Notes: generated by a model not told the origin, from the sequence alone. DNA of 64,000 bases from Streptomyces sp. SJL17-4 (GCF_036826855.1 NZ_CP104578.1:2666001-2730000), one strand, 5' to 3'. Counted from the first letter of the stretch, positions 9,731 through 19,159 are shown. Program-made: numbers and translations.

Positions 9731-10753
9731 GTGGAGCGCAGGACTATCGGGGCGACGGCGCTCGACGTGGGTGCGATCGGCCTGGGGTGCATGCCGATGA
9801 GCTGGGCGTACAGCCGTTCGGAACAGCGGGGGGACCGCTCGCTGCGGACCGTGCACGCGGCGCTGGACGCCGGGGTGAGCCTGCTCGACACCGCCGACAT
9901 GTACGGCCCGTTCACCAACGAGCCTTTGGTGGGACGGGTGTTGAAGGAGCGACGGGCGGACGCCTTCGTCTCGACGAAGTGCGGACTGCTCGTCGGCGAC
10001 GGCGGCGAGCGCCGGCACGTGGTCGCCAACGGCAGGCCGGGGTACGTCCGCCGGGCCTGCGACGCCTCGCTCCGGCGGCTCCAGACCGATGTGATCGACC
10101 TCTACCAGCTGCACCGGGCGGACCCCGAGGTGCCGGTCGAGGAGACCTGGGGAGCGATGGCCGAGCTGGTCTCGGCCGGCAAGGTGCGGGCGCTCGGACT
10201 CTGTGCCGTCGGCAGCCGCTCGGCCCGCCGGGGCGCGACCGGTCTCCGTCGTGACGGCTATGAGGGAACGATCCGCCAACTGGAGCGGATCCAGCAGGTG
10301 TTCCCGGTGGCGGCGGTGGAGGCCGAGCTGTCGGTGTGGTCCCAGGAGGCGCTGGTGCGGCTGCTGCCGTGGTGTGCGGCGCGGGGTGTCGGCTTCCTGG
10401 CGGCGATGCCGCTGGGGAACGGCTTCCTGACCGGGACGCTGACGCCGGGCGGCGGCTTCGAGCCGGACGATCCGCGGGCCCGGCACCCCCGGTTCACGGC
10501 GGAGATGATGGCGGCGAACCAGCCGCTGGTGGCGGGGCTGCGGCGGGTGGCCGCGCGGCACGGGGCGGCGGTCACCCCGGCGCAGGTGGCGCTCGCCTGG
10601 GTGCTGGGCCGGGGGCGGCACGTCGTGCCGGTGCCGGGGACGAAGCGGGAGCGCTGGGCGGTGGAGAACGCCGGGGCGGCCGGGCTGCGGCTGACGGCGG
10701 CGGACCTGGCGGAGATCGCGGCCCTTCCGGCGGCCCGGGGGTCCTGGGACTGA
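9731..10753 (+). CDS. Aldo/keto reductase
   Basis: NADPH-dependent oxidoreductase of the AKR superfamily, probably cytosolic; the substrate is unknown. 340 residues from GTG 9731 (VERRTIGATALDVGAIGLGCM), with a GGGAGGGG ribosome site about nine bases upstream. A (beta/alpha)8 barrel is indicated by the catalytic Asp and Tyr in DTADMYGPFTNE (about residues 56-67), the Lys in VSTKCGLL, and the His in YQLHRADP. The C-terminal GTKRERWAVENA is the NADPH-phosphate binding segment. The annotated start is much shorter than the open frame, whose upstream part runs antisense through the dehydrogenase at 8690-9655 and is not coding. Confidence 0.92.
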   Translation: MERRTIGATALDVGAIGLGCMPMSWAYSRSEQRGDRSLRTVHAALDAGVSLLDTADMYGPFTNEPLVGRVLKERRADAFVSTKCGLLVGDGGERRHVVANGRPGYVRRACDASLRRLQTDVIDLYQLHRADPEVPVEETWGAMAELVSAGKVRALGLCAVGSRSARRGATGLRRDGYEGTIRQLERIQQVFPVAAVEAELSVWSQEALVRLLPWCAARGVGFLAAMPLGNGFLTGTLTPGGGFEPDDPRARHPRFTAEMMAANQPLVAGLRRVAARHGAAVTPAQVALAWVLGRGRHVVPVPGTKRERWAVENAGAAGLRLTAADLAEIAALPAARGSWD

Positions 10754-10866
10754 GCGGCTCGCGGGACCTCGGGGCACGGGTTGTCGCTGCGTCGGGAACC
10801 TGATCGCGCCGGGCGGTGTATCAAGGGTGAAGGGATGCCGCTCGACTCGTCGAAGGGGACCGTGCC

Positions 10867-12027
10867 ATGAGCCGTCCTGCAGTTGTGAAGGCCCTGTGGG
10901 GCGCCGCCGTGCTGGTCCTGGTGGCGGGCTGCTCCTCGGGGGGTACGGAGGATCGGCCGGGTACGGCTCCGCCGACGTCGGCCTCGACGTCCGCGTCTGC
11001 GTCCGCGTCGGCCACCACCCCGGGGAGCCCGTCCGGGTCCGCCACCGCTCCCGCCGCTGGGCGGGCGACGGTGACGGGCACGCTCACCGAGGGTCTGAAG
11101 TCGCCCTGGGGGCTCGCCGAGCTGCCCGACGGGGATCTGCTGGTCTCCTCGCGGGACGAGCGGACGATCACCCGGGTCGACGGACGGACCGGGGCGAAGA
11201 CCTCGCTCGGCGAGGTGCCCGGGGTGGTGCCGGGCGGCGAGGGCGGGCTCATGGGCCTCGCCGTGCGGGACGGCTGGGTGTACGCGTATCTGACCGCCGA
11301 GTCGGACAACCGCATCGTGCGCATGCGGTACGGCGGCGGGGACGGCGACCGGCTCGGTGCGCCGCAGCCGGTGCTGACCGGCATCCCGAAGGGGGTCGTG
11401 CACGACGGCGGACGGATCGCGTTCGGGCCGGACCGGATGCTGTACGCGGGGACGGGCGAGACGGGCCGGACCGGGCTTGCCCAGGACCGGGAGTCGCTGG
11501 GCGGGAAGATCCTCCGGATGACACCGGAGGGCAAGCCGGCGCCGGGCAATCCCTTCCCCGGGTCGGTGGTCTATTCGTACGGGCACCGCAATGTGCAGGG
11601 CATCGCCTGGGACGACGAGGGCCACCTGTGGGCGGCCGAGTTCGGGCAGAACACCTGGGACGAGCTGAATCTGGTCGAGCCGGGGAAGAACTACGGCTGG
11701 CCGGAGGCCGAGGGGCAGGCCGGAAAGGCCGGGTTCGTGGACCCGGTGGCCCAGTGGCCGACCTCGGAGGCCTCCCCCAGTGGGATCGCGTACGCGCGGG
11801 GCGCGATCTGGATGGCCGGGCTCAGAGGCGAGCGGCTGTGGCGGGTCCCGCTCTCCGGCGCGGAACGCTCGGGGGACCCCGAGGCGTTCCTCTCGGAGGA
11901 GTACGGACGCCTGCGCACGGTCCTCGCGGGGGGCGGCGGGCGGCTCTGGCTGGTGACCAGCGAAACCGACGGCCGGGGTACGCCCGGGCCCGGGGACGAC
12001 AGGATTCTCCGGCTGGAGGTGAGCTGA
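10867..12027 (+). CDS. PQQ-dependent sugar dehydrogenase family lipoprotein
   Basis: Extracytoplasmic beta-propeller of the glucose/sorbosone dehydrogenase (GSDH) family, 386 residues. Residues 1-22 form a lipoprotein signal with lipobox LVAGC, then a Ser/Thr/Ala/Pro linker (about 25-65), then the propeller with characteristic stretches LKSPWGLAELPDG, EGGLMGLAVRDGW, YSYGHRNVQGIAWD and ELNLVEPGKNYGWPE. Start ATG 10867 follows GAAGGGGA. Whether it uses PQQ or acts as a sugar-binding lectin-like protein cannot be told from the sequence; many Streptomyces make no PQQ. It is followed eight bases later by a small DUF6191-like gene. Confidence 0.9.
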   Translation: MSRPAVVKALWGAAVLVLVAGCSSGGTEDRPGTAPPTSASTSASASASATTPGSPSGSATAPAAGRATVTGTLTEGLKSPWGLAELPDGDLLVSSRDERTITRVDGRTGAKTSLGEVPGVVPGGEGGLMGLAVRDGWVYAYLTAESDNRIVRMRYGGGDGDRLGAPQPVLTGIPKGVVHDGGRIAFGPDRMLYAGTGETGRTGLAQDRESLGGKILRMTPEGKPAPGNPFPGSVVYSYGHRNVQGIAWDDEGHLWAAEFGQNTWDELNLVEPGKNYGWPEAEGQAGKAGFVDPVAQWPTSEASPSGIAYARGAIWMAGLRGERLWRVPLSGAERSGDPEAFLSEEYGRLRTVLAGGGGRLWLVTSETDGRGTPGPGDDRILRLEVS

Positions 12028-12035
12028 AGGAGCTG

Positions 12036-12359
12036 GTGACCGTGTTCGACCCGTTGGCGGAGCTGTTCGCGCCCGGCCGCAGGCACACTGAGGAGGAGCT
12101 CCGCAGGCAGGCGCTGACCAGGGAGGACCCGGGTGACGCCGACCCGTCGCGGGGGCCGATAGACCTCACCTCGGGCCGCGTGACGATACGGGCCCCCCGC
12201 CCGGCGGCGGGGGACGTGACGGCCGGCCGTGGGGCCGGTGGGTCAGAGCGTGGTGTCGAGGAGGTGGAGACGGTGGGCCAGGGCGGCGGCCTCGCCCCGG
12301 CCGGCGACGCCGAGCTTGGCGAGGATGTTGGAGACGTGGACGCTGGCCGTCTTGGGTGA
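12036..12359 (+). CDS. Small DUF6191-like protein, C-terminus overlapping the convergent gene
   Basis: A reading frame of 107 residues starting at GTG 12036 (VTVFDPLAELFAPGRRHTEE), with AAGGAG five bases upstream, right after the sugar dehydrogenase stop. The first 60 residues look like the Streptomyces family I remember as DUF6191: an FDPL-ELFAPGRRHT-EE start, then TREDPGDADPSRGPIDLTSG. Function is unknown. The expected stop near residue 70 is missing and the frame runs on to 12359, overlapping the 3' end of the convergent LuxR-type gene by 117 bases; the tail is low complexity. The start and core are fairly secure; the long tail may be a lost stop codon. Confidence 0.6.
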   Translation: MTVFDPLAELFAPGRRHTEEELRRQALTREDPGDADPSRGPIDLTSGRVTIRAPRPAAGDVTAGRGAGGSERGVEEVETVGQGGGLAPAGDAELGEDVGDVDAGRLG

Positions 12360-15299
12360 GATGAAGAGTTCCTCGGCGATCTGACGGTTGGTGCGGCCGG
12401 CCGCGACGAGGCGCAGGACGTCCTGCTCGCGGGGGGTGAGGCCGAAGGTGTCGTCCGTGGGCTCCGCGGGTGCCGGGGGCTGCTTCTCCTCGGTCAGGGA
12501 GAGGCGGGCGCGGGCGGCGAGGAGTTCCACGTCCTCGCGGAGCGGGCGGGCGTTGAGGCGGACCGCGGTGGCGTGGGCCTGCCGGAGCAGGGCCGTGGCC
12601 TCCTCGCGGCGGCCGCCCTCGACGAGCAGGGCGTCGGCGAGGCGGTGGCGGGCGCGGGCCAGCTGGTGCGGGCGTTCGAGCGGCTCGTAGGCGGCGACGA
12701 CCTCGGCCCAGCGGGCGGCGGTCTCGCGGCCCTCGGCGCGGGCGATCTCCTCGGAGACCTGCCGGGAGTAGGCCTCCCAGACCGGGGCCGGGGTGGCGAG
12801 GCCACGGACGCAGCGGCGCACGAGGGCGAGCGCCTCGGCGCGGCCCTCGTCGGCGGCGGGCAGTCCCCGGCCGTCGGCCTCGGCGGTGACGGCGGTGAGG
12901 ACGAGGGGCCAGCCGTAGCGGTGGGTGCCGGGCGGGAAGCCGGTCTCCGCGGTGGCGGCGAACTGTTCCCGCACGTCCTCGAGGCGACCCTCGGCGGCGG
13001 CGATGCTGATCTCGACCTGCGCCATGGGCAGGGTGTACTGCGGGATCGGGTCGCGGGTGCCGTACCGGGTGCGGGCCTCGGCGAGGTACGCGGCGGCCCT
13101 GGCCGGCTCGCCTCGGCCGACGGCGAGGTGGGCGAGCTGCAGCAGGGCCGTTCCGCCCGGCTTGGTGCTGCTCGCGCCGGAGCGGAGCAGCTCCTCGGCC
13201 TCCTCCTTGCCCCGGTCCCATTCGCCGAGCGAGAGGAGGGACTCCGAGAGGTTGGCGCGGATCCAGCCCGCGCTGTCGACGAGGCCGCGGGAGCGGGCCA
13301 GTTCGATGCCGGCGACCGCGATCTCCACGGCTTCGCGGGAGCGGCCTAGTGCCTCCAGGGAGGAGGAGATGTTCACATGCGCGCGGGCGGCCTCGTGGAA
13401 CTGGCCGAGGGCGATGGTCCGTTCGCGTGCCTCGTGCATGGTGGCGAGCCCGCCGTCGGTGTCGCCGGCCGACACCATGATGGTGCCGAGGGTGATCCGG
13501 GCGTTCAGTTCGATCGGCTCGTCCTTGACGAACCGCGCGTACTCGACGGCGCGTTCGGCGGCGGCGATCGCCTCGGGGCCGGGGTTGCGGAGCATGCCCC
13601 AGCCGGCCGCGCCGACCAGGACGGTGGCGTGGACGGCGGACGGCGGGAGGCCCTTGACGAGTTCCTGGGCGCGGGCGATCTCCGGCCAGCCGTCGCCCCG
13701 GCCGAGGTTGGACTGGAGCCGGGCCATCTCCGTCCAGAACCAGGCGGCGCGCAGCGGGTCGTGCTCGTCGCTGTCGAGGACCCGGAGCGCATTCCGGCAG
13801 ATCTTCGCGGCCCGCTCCCGCTCTCCGCTGAGCCGGGCGGCGACGGCGGCCTCGGCGAGCAGGTCGAGGAAGCGCAGGGAGGCGGCGTCGGGGTCGCAGC
13901 CGCAGGCGGGGTAGGCGTCGGCGTAGTCGATGGGGCGCAGGGATTCGCGCGTCTCGGCGGGGGCCTTGTCCCAGAGTTCCATGGCCCGTTCGAGGAGGCT
14001 GAGCTGCTCGGCGTAGGCGTGGCGCTTGCGGGTCGCGACAGAGGCGCTGAGGACGGCGGGCAGGGCCTTGGACGGGTCGTGCGCGTGGTACCAGTAGGTC
14101 GCCAGCCGGTTGGCGCGCTCGTCGGCCCGGACGAGCCCGGGGTCGGCCTCCAGGGCTTCGGCGTAGCGCCGGTTGAGGCGGGAGCGTTCGCCGGGCAGCA
14201 GGTCGTCGCTGACGGCCTCGCGGACCAGGGAGTGGCGGAAGCGGTAGCCGTCGCCGTCGGGGACGGCGAGCAGGAGGTTGGCGCCGACGGCGGCCCGCAG
14301 GGCTTCGATGAGTTCGTCCTCGGTGAGCCGGGCGACGGCGGCGAGCAGTCCGTACTCGACGGTGGAGCCGCCCTCGGCGACGATCCTGGCGATCCGCTGG
14401 GCGTCCTCGGGGAGCGCCTCGACCCGGACGAGCAGGAGGTCGCGCAGGGAGTCGCTGAGTTGTCCCGCGGCGCAGCCGGCCTCGTGGGAGACGATGAGTT
14501 CCTCGACGAAGAAGGCGTTGCCGTCGGAGCGTTCGAAGACCTCCTCGACGAGACCGGGGTCGGGTTCGGCGGCGAGGATGCCGGTGAGCTGGCGGTGCAC
14601 CTCGGTGCGGGTGAAGCGGGCGAGTTCGATGCGGCGGATGGTGCGGAGCCGGTCGAGTTCGGCGAGGAGGGGGCGCAGCGGGTGGCGGCGGTGGATGTCG
14701 TCGGCGCGGTAGCTGGCGACGACCACGATGCGGCCGCGGCGCAGGGTGCGCAGGAGGTAGGTGAGGAGGTGCCGGGTGGAGGCGTCGGCCCAGTGCAGGT
14801 CTTCCAGGACGAGCACGATCGTACGGTCGGCGGCGAGCCGTTCCAGAAGCCGTACGGTGAGTTCGAAGAGGCGGGCGGTGGAGTCCTCGTCCGAGGTGTC
14901 GTGGCTGCCGGGGTCGCCCAGTTCGGGGAGCAGCCGGGCGAGTTCCGCCTGCTGGCCGTCGGCCGCGGCGGCGAGTTCCTCGGGGAGGCGCCGGTGGAGC
15001 GAGCGCAGTGCGGTGGCGAAGGGGGCGAAGGGCAGGCCGTCGGCGCCGAGCTCGACGCAGCCGCCGAGCGCGACGACGGCGCCCTGTGCGCAGGCCGTGT
15101 CGAGGAACTCCTCGATGAGCCGGGTCTTGCCGACCCCCGCCTCGCCGCCGATGAGCAGGGCCTGGGGCTCCCCCGCGGTCGCGCGGGAGAGCGCCTCGGT
15201 GAGGGCGGTGAGTTCGCCGGCGCGGCCGACGAACACGGGACTGACTGACCTGGTCTCCACGGCGCCGAGCATCGCACAGCCGTCCATACGGTCGCCCAT
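12243..15299 (-). CDS. LuxR-family transcriptional regulator with AAA ATPase domain (LAL type)
   Basis: Large ATP-binding LuxR-type regulator, 1018 residues from ATG 15299; later in-frame starts at 15287 or 15272 are possible because no ribosome site clearly favours one. An N-terminal NTPase domain (about residues 20-270) has Walker A GGEAGVGKT and a Walker B-like VLVLEDLHWAD. A long helical tetratricopeptide-like middle follows, and a C-terminal LuxR helix-turn-helix (about 950-1010, LTPREQDVLRLVAAGRTNRQIAEELFISPKT). Such proteins often control sugar use or secondary metabolism, but no target is evident here. It is convergent with the DUF6191-like gene and follows a small conserved protein on the same strand. 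Confidence 0.92.
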   Translation of the reverse strand: MGDRMDGCAMLGAVETRSVSPVFVGRAGELTALTEALSRATAGEPQALLIGGEAGVGKTRLIEEFLDTACAQGAVVALGGCVELGADGLPFAPFATALRSLHRRLPEELAAAADGQQAELARLLPELGDPGSHDTSDEDSTARLFELTVRLLERLAADRTIVLVLEDLHWADASTRHLLTYLLRTLRRGRIVVVASYRADDIHRRHPLRPLLAELDRLRTIRRIELARFTRTEVHRQLTGILAAEPDPGLVEEVFERSDGNAFFVEELIVSHEAGCAAGQLSDSLRDLLLVRVEALPEDAQRIARIVAEGGSTVEYGLLAAVARLTEDELIEALRAAVGANLLLAVPDGDGYRFRHSLVREAVSDDLLPGERSRLNRRYAEALEADPGLVRADERANRLATYWYHAHDPSKALPAVLSASVATRKRHAYAEQLSLLERAMELWDKAPAETRESLRPIDYADAYPACGCDPDAASLRFLDLLAEAAVAARLSGERERAAKICRNALRVLDSDEHDPLRAAWFWTEMARLQSNLGRGDGWPEIARAQELVKGLPPSAVHATVLVGAAGWGMLRNPGPEAIAAAERAVEYARFVKDEPIELNARITLGTIMVSAGDTDGGLATMHEARERTIALGQFHEAARAHVNISSSLEALGRSREAVEIAVAGIELARSRGLVDSAGWIRANLSESLLSLGEWDRGKEEAEELLRSGASSTKPGGTALLQLAHLAVGRGEPARAAAYLAEARTRYGTRDPIPQYTLPMAQVEISIAAAEGRLEDVREQFAATAETGFPPGTHRYGWPLVLTAVTAEADGRGLPAADEGRAEALALVRRCVRGLATPAPVWEAYSRQVSEEIARAEGRETAARWAEVVAAYEPLERPHQLARARHRLADALLVEGGRREEATALLRQAHATAVRLNARPLREDVELLAARARLSLTEEKQPPAPAEPTDDTFGLTPREQDVLRLVAAGRTNRQIAEELFISPKTASVHVSNILAKLGVAGRGEAAALAHRLHLLDTTL

Positions 15300-15306
15300 A
15301 CGGGGG

Positions 15307-15504
15307 TCACGCGGCCCGGACGAAGCGGCCGCGTCCGCCGTCGCTCACCCGCCCCTCCGCGTCCTTGTTCCCGCTCCGGCGGCCGAGGCGGCGCAGGCCC
15401 CGGGCGGAGCCGGCCGTCTCGGCGGCCTCGCGGGAGAGCCGCTGGGCGGCGGCCTCACGGACGAGCTGGGCGTGGTTGATGAGGTGGAGTTCGTACGCGA
15501 ACAT
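15307..15504 (-). CDS. Small conserved actinobacterial protein
   Basis: 65 residues from ATG 15504, with a GGGAG ribosome site seven bases upstream; the longer frame starting at 15558 has no such support. The N-terminal half MFAYELHLINHAQLVREA is predicted helical and is a sequence type I have seen repeated in Streptomyces small proteins; the C-terminal half is basic and Gly/Arg-rich. There is no membrane segment or known motif. It ends seven bases before the LuxR-type regulator start, so the two are probably cotranscribed. Function unknown. Confidence 0.7.
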   Translation of the reverse strand: MFAYELHLINHAQLVREAAAQRLSREAAETAGSARGLRRLGRRSGNKDAEGRVSDGGRGRFVRAA

Positions 15505-15675
15505 CGGGTGCTCCCTGGTTCTTCTCGGTTTCGGTATCGCTCCTTGCGATGCCTCCACTGTCGTTTCCCAGGGGGTGCGGCCACATCGGGCGTGTGCCGC
15601 ATGTTCGGGGTACGGGGGGCCTTAGGCCGGTTCCCGGGAGGACTTAGACGTCGTCCCGGGCCGCCTCGGGCAGGG

Positions 15676-16266
15676 TCAGGATCCGGCGGTCGGCAGACTC
15701 AGGAACAGGTCGAAGTAGGTACCGACCGACAGGAGCAGACCCAGGCCGCCGAGGACGGCGCCGGCGACGGCGACCGAGCGGACCCAGGCGGGGCGCCCGG
15801 GGAGGACGAGCACGAGGACGGCGACGAGCAGGGCGATCAGCGCGAAGACGCCGTTCACGAGGGCGGTGCTGTGCCAGGCGTCGCCGTAGATCTCGGAGAT
15901 CTGCTGGGCCGGGGTGCCGGAGCCGGAGGTCTTGATCTGCCCGAGGAGGGTCTCGCGCTCGGAGACGACCTTGCCGGTCCAGGTGCCGGTGAGCGCGACG
16001 GCGCCGAGAGCGGCGGAGACCACGGCCGCGGCGGCGCCGCCGATGCCGGCGGAGGCGGGAGCGGCCGCCGACTCGGCGAACAGCTCGTCGTCCTCGTCGC
16101 CGTCCTCGTCCTCGGCTTCGTTCTCGTGCGCGTCCGCGTCCGCGTCGGTCAGCGCGGTGGCCGGTTCGGCGTCCTGCTTGTCGAGCACGACCGCGGCCGT
16201 CTCCTCGGCGGTCCCGGCGGCGTCCGCGCTCTCGCCGGTCTTCTCTGTCGTCGTCTTGGTGTCCAT
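15676..16266 (-). CDS. Membrane protein with acidic N-terminus
   Basis: 196 residues from ATG 16266 (MDTKTTTEKTGES); a frame start nine bases earlier is possible. Residues 1-65 are disordered and very acidic (repeated Glu/Asp/Ala), followed by about four hydrophobic segments: GIGGAAAAVVSAALGAVALT, ALVNGVFALIALLVAVLVLV, and a pair after PAWVRSVAVAGAVLGG. No catalytic motif was seen. The protein would be in the cytoplasmic membrane with the acidic tail inside. It is flanked on the same strand by the GNAT gene and the small protein, with gaps of 81 and 171 bases. Function unknown. Confidence 0.75.
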   Translation of the reverse strand: MDTKTTTEKTGESADAAGTAEETAAVVLDKQDAEPATALTDADADAHENEAEDEDGDEDDELFAESAAAPASAGIGGAAAAVVSAALGAVALTGTWTGKVVSERETLLGQIKTSGSGTPAQQISEIYGDAWHSTALVNGVFALIALLVAVLVLVLPGRPAWVRSVAVAGAVLGGLGLLLSVGTYFDLFLSLPTAGS

Positions 16267-16347
16267 GCGCCGCACGCTAGGTGCCCCGTATGAGAACCGT
16301 ATGAGGAAAGCGGGTGTGCGGGTGACGAGGTCTTCGCCGTGTTCGGG

Positions 16348-16905
16348 TTACGAGGTCTTCGCCGCGCGCCATTCCGGGGCGAGGACGGCCCAGACCTCGG
16401 TGTCGGCGCGGACGCCGCGGTGCGGGTAGTTCTCCCGCAGCACGCCCTCGCGGGTCATGCCGAGGCGGCGGGCGACGGCGATGCTCGGCCCGTTCTTCGC
16501 GGAGGCGTGCCACTCGACGCGGTGGATGCCCCGCTCCTCGATCGCCCAGTCGATGATCACGCGGCAGGCGCGGGTGATCAGGCCCTGGCCCGCGGCGGAG
16601 GGCTCCAGCCAGCAGCCCGCCTCGGCGGTGCCGTACGTCGTGTCGAAGGTCCGGAAGAGGACGCCGCCGACGAGCGTGCCCCCGGTCCAGATGCCGTAGA
16701 TGCGTCCGGTGTCGTTCGCGGCCTTCTCGGCGTACGAGCGGAGGAAGGAGTGCGCGGAGGCGCTGTCCGCGACGAAGTCGGGGAGGGCGATGTGCTCCCC
16801 GATGAACTCTCGCCCACGGTCCATGTGGGCGAGGAACTCCTCGGACTTCGAGGGCTCCAGGGGCCTCAGCTCGGCACCGTCGTCACCCAGCGATATCGCG
16901 AACAT
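16348..16905 (-). CDS. GNAT acetyltransferase, RimJ/RimL type
   Basis: Acetyl-CoA dependent N-acetyltransferase of 185 residues, resembling RimL-type ribosomal-protein or small-molecule acetyltransferases. Seen: an N-terminal MFAISLGDDGAELRPLE strand, the acetyl-CoA loop region GCWLEPSAAGQGLITRACR (Q/RxxGxG-like), and the RimL-like end VEWHASAKNGPSIAVARRLG with LRENYPHRGVRADTEVWAVL. ATG 16905 has AGGAGAGGAA upstream. The gene starts inside the last 23 bases of the MMPL gene, indicating translational coupling with it. The acceptor is unknown. Confidence 0.9.
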   Translation of the reverse strand: MFAISLGDDGAELRPLEPSKSEEFLAHMDRGREFIGEHIALPDFVADSASAHSFLRSYAEKAANDTGRIYGIWTGGTLVGGVLFRTFDTTYGTAEAGCWLEPSAAGQGLITRACRVIIDWAIEERGIHRVEWHASAKNGPSIAVARRLGMTREGVLRENYPHRGVRADTEVWAVLAPEWRAAKTS

Positions 16906-19159
16906 CGTCGTTCCTCTCCTCCGCGGCCGAAGTCGCGGCTGCCACCCCCGGTGTCACGGCCGTCACGGCCGTCACACGTTGAGCGGGTATTTTCCCACGC
17001 GCGTCGGCAGCCTCGCGGCACTCGGGCGTTTCGATGCTGATCCGGGGCAGCAGGCGGTCGAGCCACTTCGGCAGCCACCAGTTCGCCCCGCCGAGCATGT
17101 GCATGAGGGCGGGGACGAGGAGGGTGCGCAGGACGAAGGCGTCGAGCGCGACGGCCGCCGCGAGGGCGATGCCGAACATCGCGATGACCCGGTCGCCGGA
17201 GAGGACGAAGGCGAGGAAGACCGCGATCATGATGACGGCCGCGGAGTTGATCACGCGGCTGGTCTCGGCCAGGCCGACCCGGACCGCCCGCCGGTTGTCG
17301 CCGGTCTCCAGCCACTCCTCGTACATCCGGCTGACCAGGAAGACCTGGTAGTCCATGGAGAGCCCGAAGAGGACCGAGACCATGATCACGGGGAGGAAGG
17401 GTTCGATCGGTCCGGCGCTGCCGAGACCGAGGAGCTCGCTCCCCCAGCCCCACTGGAAGATCGCCACGACGACGCCGAAGGCGCCGGCGACGGCCGCCAC
17501 GTTCATGGCGGCCGCCTTGAGCGGGATGCCGATCGAGCGGAAGGCGAGCAGGAGCAGCAGGCAGCCGAGGGCGATGACGACGCCGACGAAGAGCGGCAAC
17601 TTGCCGATGATGATCTCGGCGAAGTCGTCGTACGAGGCGGTGACGCCGCCGACGTGGACGTCGAGGGAGGTGCCGTTCTCGGCCTTCGGGAGGACGTCCG
17701 TGCGGAGCCGGTCGACGAGCTCACTGGTGGCCTTGGACTGGGGCGAGGACTCGGGGACGACGGTGAGGAAGGCGGTGTCGCCCGAGCTGTTGTAGGTGGC
17801 CGGGGAGACGGACGCGACCCCGCGGGTGGCGGAGAGCGCGGCCGGCAGCTGGTCGAGGGCGACCCGGTCGTCGGCGCCGTCGAGCCCGGCGACCAGGGTG
17901 AGGGGGCCGTTCACGCCGGGACCGAAGCCCTCGGCGATCAGGTCGTACGCCTGCCGGGTGGTCGCGGTGGCCGGGCCGTTGCCCTGGTCGGAGGTGCCCA
18001 GGTGGAGCGAGAGGGTGGGCAGCGCGAGGACGCCCATGACGACGGCGGCGACGAGCCCGAGGAGCTTGGGGTGCCGTTCGACGAAGGCGGACCAGCGGGC
18101 GGCGAAGCCGGTGGGCAGCTCGGGCTGCGGCCCGTGCTCGGCGAGCGTCCGGCGTTCGCGCCGGGACAGCGCCCGCATGCCGATGAGGGAGAGCAGCGCC
18201 GGCAGGAGGGTGACGGAGGCGGCCACCGTGAGGACGACGGTGAGGGAGGCGGCGATGGCGACGCCGTTGAGGAAGCTGAGCCGCAGGATCAGCATGCCGA
18301 GCAGGGCGATGCAGACGGTGGCGCCGGCGAAGACGACGGCGCGGCCGGTGGTGGCGACGGCGGTCTCGGCGGCCTCGGCGACGGAGAGCCCGCGTTTCAG
18401 GCCTCTACGGTGCCGGGTGACGATGAAGAGGGCGTAGTCGATGCCGACGCCGAGCCCGACGAGCATGCCGAGCATGGGGGCGAAGTCGGCGACGGTCATG
18501 AGGTGGCCGAGGAGCACGATCCCGGAGTAGGCGATACCGACGCTGACCAGCGCGGTCGCGATGGGGAGCACGGAGGCGGCGAGGGAGCCGAAGGCGAGGA
18601 AGAGGACGACGGCCGCGACGGCGACGCCGACGACCTCGGCGATGTGGCCGCCGGGGGCCTCGGTGAGGGCGACGGCGCTCCCGCCGAGCTCGACGGCGAG
18701 GGTGTCGTCCGCTGCGGCCTTCGCCGTGTCGACGAGGGCGCGGGCCTGCGCCTCGGGGATGTCGTCGGCCTGCTCGCGGAAGGTGACGGTGGCGTAGGCG
18801 GTGTGCCCGTCCTCGCTGACCTGGCCCCGGGTGTCGCCGTACGGGGAGGTCACGGAGGCGATGCCGGGGAGCTCGGCGACCTCGTCGAGCATCGCGGTCA
18901 TGCGGCGCTCGACGGCGTCGGCACGGACGCTGCCCTTGTCGGTGTGCCAGACGATGGTGTCGCTGTCACCGCCGAGGCCGTGGAAGCCGCGCTCCAGGAG
19001 CGCGGTGGCACGGCCGGACTCGGTGCCGGGGACCTCGTAGTCGTTGGAGTACGCGCTGCCGGCGACGACCGCCGCGGTGCCGACCCCGCCGAGTGCGACG
19101 AGCCACAGCAGGACGGCGACGAGGCGGTGCTTGATGCACCACCGTGCGATGGCTGCCAA
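16883..19159 (-). CDS. MMPL-family RND transporter
   Basis: Proton-driven membrane exporter of the MMPL/RND superfamily, 758 residues. Starts at TTG 19159 (LAAIARWCIKHRLVAVLLWLV), chosen because GGGAG is eight bases upstream and the first membrane helix then lies at residues 10-30; the longer frame upstream lacks coding character. Two repeats are visible, each a periplasmic loop domain followed by five or six helices: the first set around residues 160-340 (GVGIDYALFIVTRHRRGL), the second around 520-690 (LFGLSMDYQVFLVSRMYEEWLETG). Those GxxxDY motifs carry the proton-relay Asp. Substrates in this family are mostly lipids or antibiotics; none is indicated here. The GNAT gene overlaps its end. 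Confidence 0.93.
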   Translation of the reverse strand: MAAIARWCIKHRLVAVLLWLVALGGVGTAAVVAGSAYSNDYEVPGTESGRATALLERGFHGLGGDSDTIVWHTDKGSVRADAVERRMTAMLDEVAELPGIASVTSPYGDTRGQVSEDGHTAYATVTFREQADDIPEAQARALVDTAKAAADDTLAVELGGSAVALTEAPGGHIAEVVGVAVAAVVLFLAFGSLAASVLPIATALVSVGIAYSGIVLLGHLMTVADFAPMLGMLVGLGVGIDYALFIVTRHRRGLKRGLSVAEAAETAVATTGRAVVFAGATVCIALLGMLILRLSFLNGVAIAASLTVVLTVAASVTLLPALLSLIGMRALSRRERRTLAEHGPQPELPTGFAARWSAFVERHPKLLGLVAAVVMGVLALPTLSLHLGTSDQGNGPATATTRQAYDLIAEGFGPGVNGPLTLVAGLDGADDRVALDQLPAALSATRGVASVSPATYNSSGDTAFLTVVPESSPQSKATSELVDRLRTDVLPKAENGTSLDVHVGGVTASYDDFAEIIIGKLPLFVGVVIALGCLLLLLAFRSIGIPLKAAAMNVAAVAGAFGVVVAIFQWGWGSELLGLGSAGPIEPFLPVIMVSVLFGLSMDYQVFLVSRMYEEWLETGDNRRAVRVGLAETSRVINSAAVIMIAVFLAFVLSGDRVIAMFGIALAAAVALDAFVLRTLLVPALMHMLGGANWWLPKWLDRLLPRISIETPECREAADARGKIPAQRVTAVTAVTPGVAAATSAAEERNDDVRDIAG

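Noticed and set aside
8690..10777. 695-residue minus-strand open frame including the 2-hydroxyacid dehydrogenase
   Set aside because: Only the last 321 residues match the family; the rest is antisense to the aldo/keto reductase.
13377..15248. 623-residue plus-strand open frame opposite the LuxR-type regulator
   Set aside because: Gly/Glu/Val/Asp-rich shadow of a well-supported gene on the other strand.
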